DNA from: Purshia tridentata
Lineage: Eukaryota; Streptophyta; Magnoliopsida; Rosales; Rosaceae
Length of the DNA stretch: 46,575 nucleotides
NCBI GenBank assembly: GCA_003254885.1
Contig: QANT01002189.1
Span: 1-46,575, forward strand
Direction: 5' to 3'
Position 1 is the first letter of the stretch, and each line of letters starts with the position of its first letter. This document shows, in pieces, positions 19,011-31,672 of the stretch. The notes below the pieces were generated by a model. It worked only from the letters and a program-made list of their open reading frames with translations. It was not told where the DNA came from and searched no databases. The translations under genes were made by a program, and so were the position numbers.

Positions 19011-22000
19011 ATAAACTACCACAAATTGGCATCCTCTAATTTGTTTGCATGTATGTATGTTATAAAGACAAAGTGTTCATTTCGTGTGGCGCACATGAGT
19101 TAACCTTGCAGTCTTTCCATATCTTTACTCTTAACTTTACCTTTAATCTTCTTTCAGAAATATGCAATGCAACAAGCTTTTAAGACTTTGATGGGCCAAG
19201 TGAATACACAAAATAACCAGTTCAACAATGCTGCATTTTCTCCGGGATCACCTTTTCCATTTCCATCACCTCCAGCATCAGAGCCTTCTGCCTCACCTTC
19301 TCCAGCAACTTCTCAGCCTTCTTGGACAGATGTAACTGCAACCAGAGTTGATACAGCACCTCCCAGTCCAACCACATCAGCCACGCCAGCCACGCCAGCC
19401 ACACCAGCAACACCACCGAAACCATCCACTGATGTCAAAGACCAAAGAGAACAGGAGAAAGAATCAAATAAATTTGGTAGTGAAGAAGCACTCTTACAAT
19501 AGTCTCTACTTTATAGTGCGCAAGGAATTTCTTGTGGCTGTATTTTCTCAATCTGACATTTTTTTTTCTGTCATAGCTTAATGGCAGTTTTTGACAGGCT
19601 ATATTTGCACATTGAAATGTTTGCTTATGAAAGTTTCTTTTAGAGATTCTAACTGCATCTTCTATTCACAGCTTTCGTAGATGTTACTCCAGATGAAACT
19701 GAACAAAAGAGTCCTTTTGAAAGTAGCTTTAAAGATGATACTGAAATAGGTTCATCTAAGGATGCCCAGAATGATGTGGAAGTAAGTATCTTTTATTGAT
19801 GTTTCTTAAGATGCTGTTGTTTTCAGTTGATGTTCAGATTTAACTATTTGCATAATTTATGAAGGCTTCTCAAAATGGAGCTGCTTTTAAGCAGGGGGGT
19901 GCTTCCACAGGGTCCCAATCCACTAGTAAGTAAAGAATCAATTAATGTTTTTGCACCCCCTTATTATTGCAGTGCATGTTTTTCTTTTAGATTTAATGTC
20001 AATTTTTTTGGTTGTTTGTTCTTATGACAAAGACAATATCTGTATTTAAAAACTGCTAAAACTGCTGATTTTCATCTTCAGCATGCTCCTCTGGTTTTAG
20101 TTATGTAAGGACTCATGCATGGAGGTCCTCATGATTGGGCCGGACTAAGTCCAGGCATTGATGCCATGACAGAACATTTTGTTTAGGCCTGGGCCTGACC
20201 TAGTCTTGTCTTTGGCCCTAGTTCTAAAGAGCCGGCCCGATCTAAAGGCAAGGGCCAGACTTGGGCCAGACCTTTAGGCCCACCCTTCAATTTTACTTGT
20301 AACCTAGAGTGAAGCTCAATTTTTCACATCATAGTGTTAGATCACACCAAAACTTGTATATTCTAATAAAACATGAAATAGATAAATAAAAAATTATAAA
20401 ATTAATAGGTACATCTCTATCAGGTGAAGTTGTCCAAAACTAATTGAAACTACAGCCATTTAAATTAAACAGTATACAAGATCTCTTATGTTAGTGAGAG
20501 TATTTTGAAAGATTATTATAGATTGAAAATTCATGTCTAACAAATCATTTTGACTTGAGGCCATATAGCATTAGGCCTTAGTGGCAAGATGAACTCACGA
20601 CAAACTTATAGTGTAGAACCTTGTAAAATAAGATCTTAAACATCAGAAAGGTATGCCATCGTATATTTTTGGGCATCTTGTGAATAGTCCACATGTTGGA
20701 TACCTTATTATTATTTTTTTACTATATTACTTGGGCTGCATTTACATTAGGGAATTTAAGGCAGGATTTCACTTTTGGATGGGATTTATATCAATAAATT
20801 ATGTGAATCATCATCACTTACAGGTCAGGCCAAATTTTGTCAGTTCTCAAGATTACACAACTGTGTTGTAAATTGATATTGAAGCTATCCTGATTGTATT
20901 ACCATGTAATTCTATTTAGAATGATTTGAAATAGCCATTTAGTGGTTGATGTATCCTAGTCTTCTGGTTTTATCTTGTCAAATGTGGCTATGATTAATAT
21001 ACTGTGGGTCACAACTATCTTTGCCTTTTGTTTTCAATTTTGCATTGTTTGAATCTAATCACTGAGTTTAAGAATGTTTCATTTATTAATGGATAGGAAA
21101 AGCAGATTCTGTCATATCAGTGGAAGCTTTGGAGAAAATGTTGGAAGATCCGACAGTGCAAAAGATGGTTTATCCGTATTATACCTTCTGTCATCTTTTT
21201 GTGCTTTCTAATTGCAATAAATGATTTTGTCCTGGTGTGTTGGTATGGTTGAAGCTAAAAGATTAGCCACATCATTATTATGGTTGACACTAAATATATT
21301 TCTAAATTTTGTAAAAATGCCAGTACTTTGATTGGGTAGTAAAAAATCTTAATCAAAATTTTTATTATATGCATTTTGCATGCAACTTGAACTTGGTGTG
21401 TGTGTATGTTACTTATATGAATACATTTTGGTTTCTTTGCCAAATAATTTTTTCAGCTTTGTCAAATGTAATGTCTTCTCAGTTGAGCTACGATAATTAT
21501 TTCAAACTAAAAACATTTCTTGGTCTATTGTTACGGGCATATATCACCATTTATTACTAGAAATTTTGACCTTGATATGAAAAGGATTGTCCTTAGGCAA
21601 AGTCTTCACCATGTTTAGTTCCATTATCAAATTTCTTGTTGATTCCATTAGTTTATTTCTTGTGATAAAGAATGTTCTACCAGAATTGGCTTCATTGATT
21701 AAAAGATACTCTCGCTGAGTACATTATGTTGCAATTTTCTTCTAGTTGTAGACCTTTTTTTTTATCTCAATATATTATCCATGATAATATTGTTTTTAAC
21801 ATTTGTTTATAACTTGACACTGTTCCTGACTTAACATGGACATACTCCTTTAGAGGATCTTAATCACATGTGTTTATTGCTATTCAAAAGAAGATTAATT
21901 CTATTCATCTCTTTGTAGGTATTTACCTGAGGAGATGAGAAATCCTACTACCTTCAAATGTAAGAATTCATCTCTCTTGCAATTTTCAGTTCTGCCTTCA

Positions 22001-24935
22001 TGGAGCTCATAATAATCAATATTCTTTAGTTTAATAATTCATTGTTTAGCTTCTATTATAGAAGTCAGTTTTGGAGGCACCAAGCAGAATAGTGTCCATT
22101 TTTTCCTGCTTGAAGAAATGTTTATGTGCCTTTATTTTCATAAGATGCCCCATATCATTGTGAATCTTCTTGCGTAAATATATTGTCCCATTTCATATGT
22201 ACCTAGAAATTTTTCATTTTTTGTTTGTTGCAACCATTTGTTGTTTCATGGTGGGGGATGTGTTTTCACTATTACTTTTTTTTTTTTAATAGGATGGGAA
22301 TTCATTTTGTTTCTCTTAAATAATTATGATCGCACATTGTTTGATAGGGATGCTACAAAATCCACAATATCGCCAACAGCTAGAAGGCATGCTGTAAGTT
22401 CCTATTTTTCTCATCTTTATCTACATTTGATATTATGTTTTCAGATTGTGAACATTTTGTGCTTTTTACCTTGCTGTGGCAGAACATATGTTTTTGTCTC
22501 TGAAGTTTGATCCAAATTTTGATTTTGTCCTCACTTTTAATTTTCTCAACCAAATCCCTGCATTTTTCAAAGTCAAGCAAAATTTTGTATCACAAAAAAG
22601 AAAAAGAAAGTGGAGCAAAATTGTCCTTCCATCTGCTACAGCTACAATTTCTTAATCAAATGTACTAACTTAGCCCGAAATAGAGTTTAGCCACTTCTAA
22701 TCAAACTTAATTGGAATCAATTTAAAGCCTTGATCCTTTAAATTTGTGGGAAATGGAAAAGGGTGGGAATTCCATGCATGTGTATTGCATGTGCTTTGTA
22801 CCTTACCTTTTAAGTCTTTGACATCCTGTCTTGTAAGCAGAAAATGTATCAAGTCAGCACTTCCTGTAACAAAATTTTGACCATGGTCAACAACATTGCT
22901 TCACCTTGAAAATTAAAGCAACTTGATTAACTCAGTGGTCTTGCTTCTTCTTGTTGCAATTTTTTCAATAAGTTTAGTTAAATTTGTTCATCTTTGGCGT
23001 GTATATATAAGCAAACATGATTCTTAGGGAGTCATGTTAAATTTGTGAATTACAAAGGTTAATATACGTGACAGTTGCATATACACAGGATTCCATTTGC
23101 TTTACTTATATACATGTATCTCAATATGATGTACTGTTTACTGAATTTGAACACTGGGATGTTTGGAATCCATTCTTCAACAATATGCCTATGGCAATAT
23201 GGTGGAGAATTAATATTTAAAAACTAATGTCTACTAAATTTGTAGGATGTTCAAACATTTTGTTTTAATTTCTGTTGTGCTCTAGCAGGCTGCATTATGT
23301 TTCTTTCCGTTTTTATTTTTGGGGGTTGGGGTTTGTTACAAGAGTGGGGCCAGTAGGCTACAGCAGTGTTGATGCTTTTGCTAAACAAGATATTTTCCTT
23401 TTTGTGCAATCTTAATGTTTTTATATGCTTGTGTCTCTCAGAAATAATATGAGCGGAAGCAATGAATGGGACAATCGAATGATGGATTCATTGAAAAATT
23501 TTGATCTTAGCAGTCCTGAGGTAAAGCAGCAGTTTGGTAAGTTTGAAGTAGAAAAGTCTGTTGATTTTTGTTGGATTTTCAATTTATTATGGATTAGATT
23601 TAATAGCTCTGATGAATGTTATTCAATTCCAATCTTGATCTTCCGGCTACTTCATTTTACTGATCAAGTTTGATAGGTTTTCAGTTCCATCTTGCCAGAA
23701 TGATATGTTCTAGTGACTTGGTTGATTTGATCATTTTTGTATAAGCCTAAGTTCAAAATCATGTAATTACGCCAAGGGTAGGTCTATTGAAACCATTAAT
23801 TACTCCATACCCACCTCTTGTTTTGTAAAATATTTTAATCCAAGTTTACTCTATCATTTACTTATGATTTATAATTCTGAACTGAGATTTAGACTAGTAT
23901 GGAAATTCAAGAGTAGATTTGATTTTATTCAAATATTGCCCGAAAATCATCCCTTTGAGGACATGCATTTTGTTTAAATGTGATTTGTTTATATTTTGCA
24001 GATCAAATTGGGCTTTCACCTGAGGAAGTAATTTCTAAAATAATGGCCAATCCTGAAGTTGCCATGGCATTTCAAAACCCAAGAGTTCAAGCAGCCATCA
24101 TGGATGTACGTATTTCTAGAGTACTTTGATTTAATTTAGAGTGGTGCCATTGGGATCTTCCACCCACTTTTTTATTAAAATTGTCCTTGTGTAAAATGAC
24201 TTTACAGGACACTGTTGAAAAATACAGAAAAGCAACTTTTAAAAAACAAATGGTGTGGCTGGCCTCTGGTGAGGCTAGTCCGAATGGCCTCCCTCATTGG
24301 GTGGCAGGCCTGTTGGGCGCCTGAAATGCCCCATTGGAGGAAAAGGGCATTGCAGTTGCAGCAGCCCTTTGGGAGGAGAGTCAGGGGGAACTTTCTATTT
24401 TTTTATAACTAGGGTTCAGGTATTATGGGAATAATGGGGGTGGGTAGAGTAAATTATTATTTTCTAAAAGTTGGTGGGGTGGGAAACTAGGGTGGGTAAG
24501 TAAATAGAAATGAATTTATGACACATCATATTCATTCTCTTGAGATTATTATGTTTCTATTGCAGTGTTCACAGAACCCACTGAGCATTGCAAAATATCA
24601 AAATGATAAGGAGGTACGGTGAAGCTTTTTCACATCAACCATGATTTCTGATTCCCCTAATATATGATTTTTAATTGATGTATTTATTTATTACTTTTTA
24701 TTCAAATTTGTCATATTAGTATAATCATTACTTAATTGTTGTTGAGTATTACCTGTTCTTCTCTCTATTCTTGATGTTATGTATTTTTTCTGATGTGCTC
24801 ATTTTCACTTCATCCTGCATGAATATTTATAATAATACATATTGTGACATTTTCTTGGCTTCTCAATTTTCTCAGGTTATGGATGTTTTCAATAAAATAT
24901 CCGAACTCTTCCCTGGAGTGTCTGGCTCACCTTGA
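16919..24935 (+). CDS. TIC40: TIC40, inner-envelope chloroplast protein-import co-chaperone
   Basis: TIC40 works at the stromal face of the inner chloroplast envelope with Tic110 and the Hsp93 motor, where its Sti1-type domain stimulates Hsp93. I spliced 14 phase-consistent exons: 16919-17102, 17944-18052, 18203-18260, 18362-18379, 19158-19476, 19672-19781, 19865-19925, 21097-21175, 21919-21959, 22348-22393, 23442-23536, 24002-24105, 24566-24613 and 24876-24935. All introns are GT-AG. The product is 443 residues; the Arabidopsis protein, from memory, is about 447. Residues 1-60 are a Ser/Arg-rich transit peptide. One membrane anchor lies at about 101-121 (SPLFWIGVGVGLSALFSW). A Pro/Ser/Thr linker with an ATP repeat follows, then the C-terminal region from VEALEKMLEDPTVQKMVYP. 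That region carries two NP-rich Sti1 segments: NPTTFKWMLQNPQ and NPEVAMAFQNPRVQAAI. The end is FNKISELFPGVSGSP. A polyadenylation-like AATAAA lies near 25275. Confidence 0.97.
18594..18618 (+). other. G-quadruplex-type motif in TIC40 intron 4
   Basis: Four G runs (3, 4, 6 and 3 bases) with loops of 7, 1 and 1 bases lie on the sense strand at 18594-18618. They meet the usual pattern for a G-quadruplex, here potentially in the pre-mRNA. Folding is inferred from the pattern only. Confidence 0.5.
18690..19010. mobile_element. Decayed repeat with inverted ACAACACAACAT arms, followed by poly-A
   Basis: Within TIC40 intron 4, ACAACACAACAT (18711-18722) is inverted at 18772-18783 around a small AGATGC/GCATCT hairpin. 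The flanks repeat ACATGAAATT-like words. The pattern recalls a plant repeat rich in ACACGACACGA in which nearly every CG has become TG or CA. It ends near an A run of about 46 bases (18963-19008) that begins with an undetermined base at 18962. Confidence 0.5.
20130..20290. repeat. GGGCC-rich repeat in TIC40 intron 7
   Basis: GGGCC, GGCCC and GGCCT words recur through a 160-bp stretch (for example GATTGGGCCGGACTAAG and CTTTAGGCCCACCC) inside an otherwise AT-rich 1.17-kb intron. This is typical of small plant DNA-transposon remnants. No termini could be fixed. Confidence 0.4.
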
Positions 24936-26409
24936 TTATTCTAGTCATGGATTCTGTTCTCTGGGGTAACCGTGCTCTTATTATTTTTTGGATGCGTAAA
25001 GGGATTAAAGTTTTCCAAACCTGCAAAATTGAACATGCTTATGGTTCTCATGGCCATGGATTCTATGCAATAGGCCTCATATTACTGCCGTGTTTAGAGT
25101 TATGAGTTGACACCCTTGTAGTCTATTGGACTAACCAAAAGCTTCATGTCACTTCCCATGCAAACATATTGTATATTGATGTTTCGAAAATCTGTCTAGC
25201 AGGCTTTTGTAATGTCGGTTTTGGTAGTTGTGTTCAAAAGTTTATGTAGAGAATTGTGAGCAAATTCTACTCAATAAAATTGATAGGGTTTACAAGATTG
25301 TGAAGCTTGAGTTTTCCCTTTCTTGTTTTCAATTATTTCTATGTAGTATTAATGTAACGACTACCCCTTGATTCTGAAGTTCATCATTTAAAGGGATCCT
25401 TTGTAAAAAATTCAGGCCCTTCTAGTTAATGAAGTTCACTGGCTAATTATAAAAGGAAGAATTTGGGAGGATTCTTGCTAGCTTACTTAGCAAGCATCCC
25501 TAAAGTTGTAAGCTTTCAAAGGCAACTTTTCCCAGATGTAATGAGAAACGGAAAAGCATAAATATAAATTTATTGCACATTATTATTGTCTAAGCATATA
25601 TCTAGAAACAAAGCCCAGAAAGTTCCAGTCCTTTCTGAGAACAAACAAAAGAGAAGAGGAGGAAGAATAAAAGAGATATAGAATAAGAAAAAGAGAAGGG
25701 GAGTTGTACGTAAATATGCTTTGCTGCATGGCTTTATTTGCTACCCAAGCAACCACAACAAGGCAAGACTTTTTCTTTTATGGCATACATATGATTATAT
25801 GATAAGCAAGATGGTTCTACCAGTACAAATACAAAACAAGTACTTAAAAGGATTGGAAGTTCATCTGATGGTCAAGGTGAACCCCAAATTTCCAGGAGCT
25901 CAAAGCTAGCACCACATCCAAGGAGTTGGATAAGCCAGTCCATGACTGATGTAGAAGATTAGTTTAAGAGTAATGCAAGGGTACCAACTCTTGTCCCAAC
26001 TTTTTGATACAAACTGATGAGATGTCTAATATGACAATTTCTTATTTGTTATAAATAAATGAGTTCTAGATTAGTTGACTAATCTAAAAAGTTGGTATAA
26101 GAGTGGGTGCTTCTAGTATTATTATTCATTCAATTAAAATCTGTTAGAATGTAGCTACACTGTGGTGGCATTGGTTATTCAGTGTATAAATACGGGTGCG
26201 TGTATTAACTAAAGCTTCAATGATCTGACTATATATGCTAGATTACCAGAAAACCACAACTACATGTATGCACAAAGTGGAATTTACAAGTTTGCAGCTT
26301 TGTGATTATAACCCCAATTCAATATTTGAGTAGTTTTTACCTTGTTTCATTATTTTTGGTTTGTTTTCAAATAAGCTCCACCCAAAATTACCTTGGATAA
26401 ATTGTGAGC
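24936..26409. other. Intergenic region after TIC40
   Basis: The first 350 bases are the TIC40 3' UTR, with AATAAA at about 25275. The rest is AT-rich with a purine-rich patch at 25640-25700. No coding frame here resembles a protein I know. Confidence 0.55.
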
Positions 26410-28968
26410 ATGGCAGAAACAGTAGTTTGAAGTTTCTGCTAGTGCATTTGCTCCTGATGAACTTCTTAATGAAGATAACTATGCGGATTGGAGTGTTTGG
26501 GTTAAAACCTACTTGTTGGCTGAAGATCTTTGGGACATTGTTGAAGGCACAAGTGAAGCTCCTAAACCAGAAGATTGTGAAGCTGAATTAAAGTCTTGGA
26601 GGAAGAACAATGTCAAGGCTTTGCTTGCAATCCAGATTGCTTGGTGGGCTAACACTCTCTCTTTGATCAGGGATATCAGCATGGTCAAAATTGCCTGGGA
26701 TACTTTGGCAGCAAAGTTCAAGCCACCACTACTCAACAACCCAGGTATCTCTCTTCTTTTACATAGTCTTATATTTTCATTTCATTTCATTTTTAATCTT
26801 TTATTTTAAATAGCCCAAATCTCATAGTTCCACATGATACATGAGATGAGCAAAGTGTCTAATAAAGCCATAAATACTCATTTGATGAGCATTAGTCCAC
26901 CTACTGCTCATCAGTCATCACCGAAGTTGAAGTTTAGTTATAAACAAAAAAAAATTAGTAGAGTAAGAAAAATCTTTTCATTTTTGGTATTCAAATAATT
27001 AGAAAAACTTGGCAGGGTTATGCGCACAATGTCAATAACTTCCCTCAATACGAACCATTCTTTAATGCTGTACACAATGGTGATTGGGATGATGCACAGA
27101 AGTTCCTCACCCTTCATCTGAAATCCCAATGCAGTAAGAGGAAGAATTTCATACTCAAGACAGCTCTTCTTGCTGCAGTCAGTGCCGGTCACATGCATAT
27201 TGTGAAGGAGTTGGTGCAGTTGATACCACAGAAAGACTTGGAAATACAAGGAACTAATGACATAACAGCTCCTGCTGCTGCTATGTGCGAATAATAAAAT
27301 GGCTGAATGCATGGTTAGAAAGAACCAAAACATAGTTAGCATTGGTGATGCTCGCAACATGATTGCAGTTGTCTTGGCTTTCAAGAAAGAGTATTGGCAT
27401 ATGGCTCGATATCTCTATTCTGTTACTCCCAATGGTGCTATGTACCCTTGTTAGCCAGTCTATTTATACCAGAAGATTTGGTAAGAGTTTTACACAAGAA
27501 TGTTCATGCGCTTAACAGTTTGAGATTTAATTATAAATATTTTAGCTGTATAATTTTATGGGATGTGGGAGGAGAAAATCTGGTGTTTCCCTTCCCTACT
27601 AGGTATGTTTTAGCTGGACCGTCTCTGCCAAGATTATACTTGCATGCTTGCATGCCATGTGATAGATGATCACAATAATATGATAAAAACATTCACAGAA
27701 ACAGTTCATTGCATTGATTGAGCCTGTAATTTTTTTAAAATCGGTGTATGTATATACTCATGTCCTAAAATATTTTTTCATAAATGTTCAAAAACATGAA
27801 AATAGTCAAGGTAGTCGCAGGGATATCATTCGCTCAGGCATTTTATGTCTCAGCAGTTTTACTCTGATATTTGTTAGTAAAAGATTAAAATCTTTTGTGA
27901 GTGTTCTTTTTATTAAAGTTTTACCCCTCTTACCCAAATATATATATATTTTTGTTACAGAGTAGTCGGAATGATTAAAACTAATCTGATTCTTTAGCAT
28001 AATCTATTGTGAATTAGCCTTAACTATACCATAATTTGAGAGAGAAAGTTGTCAAGAAAAATTTGATGAGAAAAAGAAAAGGAAGAAATCAAATAGGATG
28101 AATTATGGTAATCTAGCCAGACTGGAATGATATTTGCTTGTACAAGATAAAATGTATGAAATCAAGTTGAAGAAAATAATAAGCATATTGAATATGCAAA
28201 ATGCTGGAAAGATAAACAAAAGAAAATCTTAATAAGTTATACTTTATTAATTTCCTTGTATCATTGTGCTCCGTTGTTGTTCTTATGTTTCGATCTATGC
28301 AGCTTCTCAAATCACAAAGGTTAAGTGTTGGTACAAAGAAGAAAATTGATTATTTAGTGGTCACATCTCAAGATTTTTTGTTGAATATTCAAATGCAGGA
28401 GGTGGAGACTATTGTCCCTAGCAAGGCTCTTGTAATTTTCTACAGGGATCATATGACACCATGTGAACATTTACCAAGAACCGTAAGGAATTATTGAAGG
28501 AGAGAGAAAAGAGGATGAACGAGATGGAAACTTCTTGTACTATTCTAGGCACTCTTGTCATTACTATTGCATTCGCTGCAGCATTTACAATTCCAGGAGG
28601 AAACAATGAAAATACAGGCATTCCCATATTTTCAGAAGAAAATTTGTATTCAAAATTTCGGATGCTATTTAGCTTTTCTCTTGCACAACTTCATTGTTGG
28701 TGTTTTGGGGAATCCTCAAATCACAGTATGCAGAAGATGACTTCCTCAAATATTTCCCCACAAAGATGACAATTGGCCTAATTTCCTTCTTCAAGCTATC
28801 AGCACCATGATAATTGCCTTTTTTTCTGCCCATGTCATCATGTTTGACTGTAAACTATGGATCGGTTTTCCAGTCATTCTTCTTGTTAGTGTTCCAGTCA
28901 CCTTATGTAAATGGATGCAATTTCCCCTACTCCTTGAAATTTTCCAATATACTTATGGGTCAGGGTAA
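26410..28968 (+). pseudogene. Broken ankyrin-repeat / PGG-domain gene with copia-gag-like N-terminus
   Basis: The intact relatives are plant membrane proteins of the ITN1/ACD6-like class. Here ATG 26410 opens MAETVV but meets TGA within seven codons; one extra T explains the break. After it, AFAPDELLNEDNYADWSVWV to FKPPLLNNPG (ending at donor 26744) matches the DUF4219/UBN2 gag-like region of copia elements. Exon 27016-27479 carries ankyrin-type sequence: NAVHNGDWDDAQKFL, TALLAAVSAGHMHIVKELVQ, then a frameshift near 27290 and NNKMAECMVRKNQNIVSIGD. The middle of the gene is not detectable. Exon sequence 28300-28968 has MQEVETIVPS and, after another shift, CTILGTLVITIAFAAAFTIPGGNNENTGIP-type PGG sequence, followed by broken membrane segments to a TAA at 28966. 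At least four lesions rule out a normal product. Confidence 0.82.
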
Positions 28969-30227
28969 ATTATTATATCGTTGGCTGTAAATTCCTGATG
29001 CTATTAGAGTATATATATCTTTAGCTATGCCACTTCTAAGATGCTTTTATGTAATGAAAAGACAGAATGTTATTGTTAGTGACTATTGTCCCAGTTTTTC
29101 AGATAGCAATGTACCAATGCCACATCAGTTGGGATAATAATTGGTGCTTCGAATATTGCTTTATTAGAATGGTTTATATGTTATTTGTTCTTTGGCTGAA
29201 TTGAATGAGAAAACCTCCAGGCTGCTGCCATACATACATTCATGTTTTTTTTTTGTTGGTATATTGTTTTTGTGAGTTGTATCGGGCATGGTGTGGGGTG
29301 ATCATGATTTATCCAAAGCAGGTAGTTTTTATGTTGTTTCTTGCTCTTGGACTACAGAGTCAACAAAATCTTATAAAACTGACATTCTGCAGACTGAGAC
29401 TTTATGCTTGGGTTTTTTGGCCGGAGAGTCTGATTCAATTTCATAACAACTAGTATATATATATATATGTGTGTGTGTGTGTGCACACGCACGCTAATTA
29501 ACCAAACCTTCTTGTGTTCTTCCTATTATGCTGTTTCTTATTTGCCATAGTTTCAATATGAATTACCAACCAATAAATTTCTCGAAAGTGTGACAATTCC
29601 TTTACTTGATTCTGGGATTTCTGTATAGTTTCAGTTATGGTTTGAAAATCAAGTGTTATGTTTGGTACATGAAGGCTAAACCTTCAAGTGTCTGATTTAA
29701 CTCATCTAACCTGTACCAATTCATAATATTTAAGTCCTTAATATTGTTCCAAGGATGAAAAGGTTTCTGGTTGCATATACCATATTCATGAATCATTTAT
29801 ACTAAACAAAAATACCTGAAGTACATTTTGAACTTAATTGCTTATTAATTCTTATTAATTTCTCAATCCTCTTCTATCAACACCCTTGTATTTTTCTTTC
29901 GATGCACATCTCTAACAAAAATTCTTATGAATTAGTTCTCAATAATCTAGAACAAGGGTATTTAAATTCTCTGTTTGAAAAAGATCAATATTGTATTCAA
30001 AATCGACACCAGCTTCCATAGAGAAATTGCAGACTCAAGAAACACACATACAACAAAAAGCAGGAACTTAATAAAAAGGATATATATTTACAATGTGATT
30101 GCTGTGCTAAGAAGCTAATTTAAAATAGCAAACTGCAGAAATCTTCGTTTGGACACAATACTGCTTGCATCTACATAAACCAATAAAATAACTTGATAAC
30201 AGATCGATGAACAAAAGGAGTGCATAT
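28969..30227. other. Intergenic, with a (TA)n(TG)n microsatellite
   Basis: No gene is seen. At about 29453-29490 a TA repeat passes into a TG repeat followed by CACACGCACGC. The remainder is AT-rich without recognisable features. Confidence 0.55.
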
Positions 30228-30310
30228 CACTACAAGAAACAAGGTCTTTGGCGACAAATCTTTAAGTGACAAAATGCATATTGTCCCTAAAAGGCATCTA
30301 AGGCCACAAA
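30228..30310 (+). mobile_element. CACTA (En/Spm) transposon terminus
   Basis: CACTACAAGAAA at 30228-30239 is the canonical terminal motif of plant CACTA elements. It is followed by AGGTCTTTGGCGACAAATC and TTTAAGTGACAAAATG, typical of their subterminal region. No opposite terminus (TTTCTTGTAGTG) was found by eye, so this is a solo end or part of an element whose other end has decayed. Confidence 0.6.
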
Positions 30311-30531
30311 ATCTACCCTTTTACGCCTCATGTAATGCGCCTAGCCCATGGCTTTGGCCAATACGCAGCACATTGTTAGTAATAGTACTAATTAAGCTGC
30401 CTGCAACATCCATAGCTCTACGTTAATGACAGACTCCTCTTGATCTTGGTGGTACGTTGAAGCCAGAATTGGTGTCTTTGTTCGAAACCGGTGTCTCAGA
30501 GTACTTATGAACCGGAGTGATATTCATTGAG

Positions 30532-30774
30532 TCAAAACACCTTGCTCTTACAAACAAGGCACTCCCTTTGATTGCTGTAGCGGTGATGACCAGAAGAAGT
30601 CACAACTGGGTCTGTCGCCAATTCAAAGACATCATCATCGGCATAATCATCATGATCCATATGCTCATACTCTTCGGGTTTTGGGATTGTGAAGTGAAAA
30701 ATCTTATGGGGCATCATAACACGAATCCGTGGACGACGGCTCTGAAACCTTCCACTGCCATTGTTGGAAGCCAT
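30532..30774 (-). CDS. Small hypothetical protein, possibly a first exon
   Basis: I do not recognise it. The 80-residue frame starts MASNNGSGRFQSRRPRIRVM with a reasonable ATG and has an acidic-aromatic centre (PKPEEYEHMDHDDYADDDVF) and a Cys pair (CLVCK) near the end. Immediately downstream on the same strand another frame stays open to 30424 and reads MNITPVHKYSETPVSNKDTN, then SGFNVPPRSRGVCH. The real product may therefore continue through a short intron or a frameshift. It sits next to the CACTA end and could be transposon cargo. Expression is unknown. Confidence 0.35.
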   Translation of the reverse strand: MASNNGSGRFQSRRPRIRVMMPHKIFHFTIPKPEEYEHMDHDDYADDDVFELATDPVVTSSGHHRYSNQRECLVCKSKVF

Positions 30775-31470
30775 AAAGAAATCAGACAGTAATTAATGTT
30801 TCAGAAGCACAAATGTAAACAACCCAAAAAACAGATATTGATTGTAACTTCAGGAGTTCCCTTGCTAAAGAGACAATATATATGGTGTGTGATATCAGAT
30901 TAAAATATTCTTCCCGGCCAAAACAAGGAAACCTAAGTCTACTAGGATTAATAGAAATAGGGTTTCTTGGTCCACAAGCTTTTCACGGCCTTCTTTATTT
31001 TTAATTTTTTTTCAAAAAAAGAAAATCATATTCGTTTTTTTACCGTGCTTTTTTATAAAAGTTTATCACCTTACTGATGGCTTTTATCAACTTTTTATCT
31101 ACCATTAAAATATGTTATTTTATTAGAAAATTCGATGTAGCTACTAAATTCCACATTTTTTTGGGTAAGTCGGTTTAGGCACTGGATTTAATTTTCCTTT
31201 CAATTCAGGCTACTAAATTGTTTTACAAGAAAAAAGATGAAACAGCGTCGCAGCGGGTACTCTGGAAGATCTACTATGGATGTATAAATAATGTGTGCTA
31301 AATAAAAATAGGAAGCTTTAAAAAGTCAGCTATGCAGCATGCTATAATTTCCATCAAAATTTCCGTAGATATGAAAATTTAACTTCTTGCCTATAACTCG
31401 TACCATTACCAACTATGTTATCGCACCAACCACCCTGTAATCTTGTTAATTAAAAATCCCAAAAAGCCCT
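30775..31470. other. Intergenic, no gene seen
   Basis: AT-rich sequence lies between the small minus-strand ORF and the TPD1-like locus. The first 100-200 bases may hold the ORF's leader. Nothing further can be supported. Confidence 0.5.
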
Positions 31471-31564
31471 CTAATTAGAGTCATATTAATAATAATACTT
31501 GACTCTAATTACAGTCATATTAATAATAATACTTGACTTTCACGTCAACACGTGTATATAATTG
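31471..31564 (+). promoter_or_regulatory. Promoter of the TPD1-like gene: 34-bp tandem duplication, G-box, TATA box
   Basis: Two 34-bp units (31471-31504 and 31505-31538) differ at one base. They are followed by the palindrome ACACGTGT (31548-31555) and TATATAATT (31555-31563). A transcription start about 30 bases on would fall near 31587. That is past the ATG at 31580 and favours the ATG at 31673. Confidence 0.55.
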
Positions 31565-31672
31565 TGAGCACACTCATCAATGCAATTCGCTGAAGCAATT
31601 TCATTCTTCAAACTAAGTGCTGTCTTATTTCCTTACAAGTCACCAATTTGTGACATCTTTTCTGTTAGCAAG

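Noticed and set aside
19167..19502. A stand-alone Pro/Ser/Thr-rich protein
   Set aside because: It is TIC40 exon 5 read past its donor at 19477; splicing to 19672 continues the known TIC40 sequence.
25721..25909. 62-codon frame after TIC40
   Set aside because: It has no homology that I recognise, lies in AT-rich intergenic DNA and is of a length expected by chance.
26938..27384. 148-codon minus-strand frame opposite the ankyrin exon
   Set aside because: It is antisense to recognisable ankyrin coding sequence and has no family features of its own.
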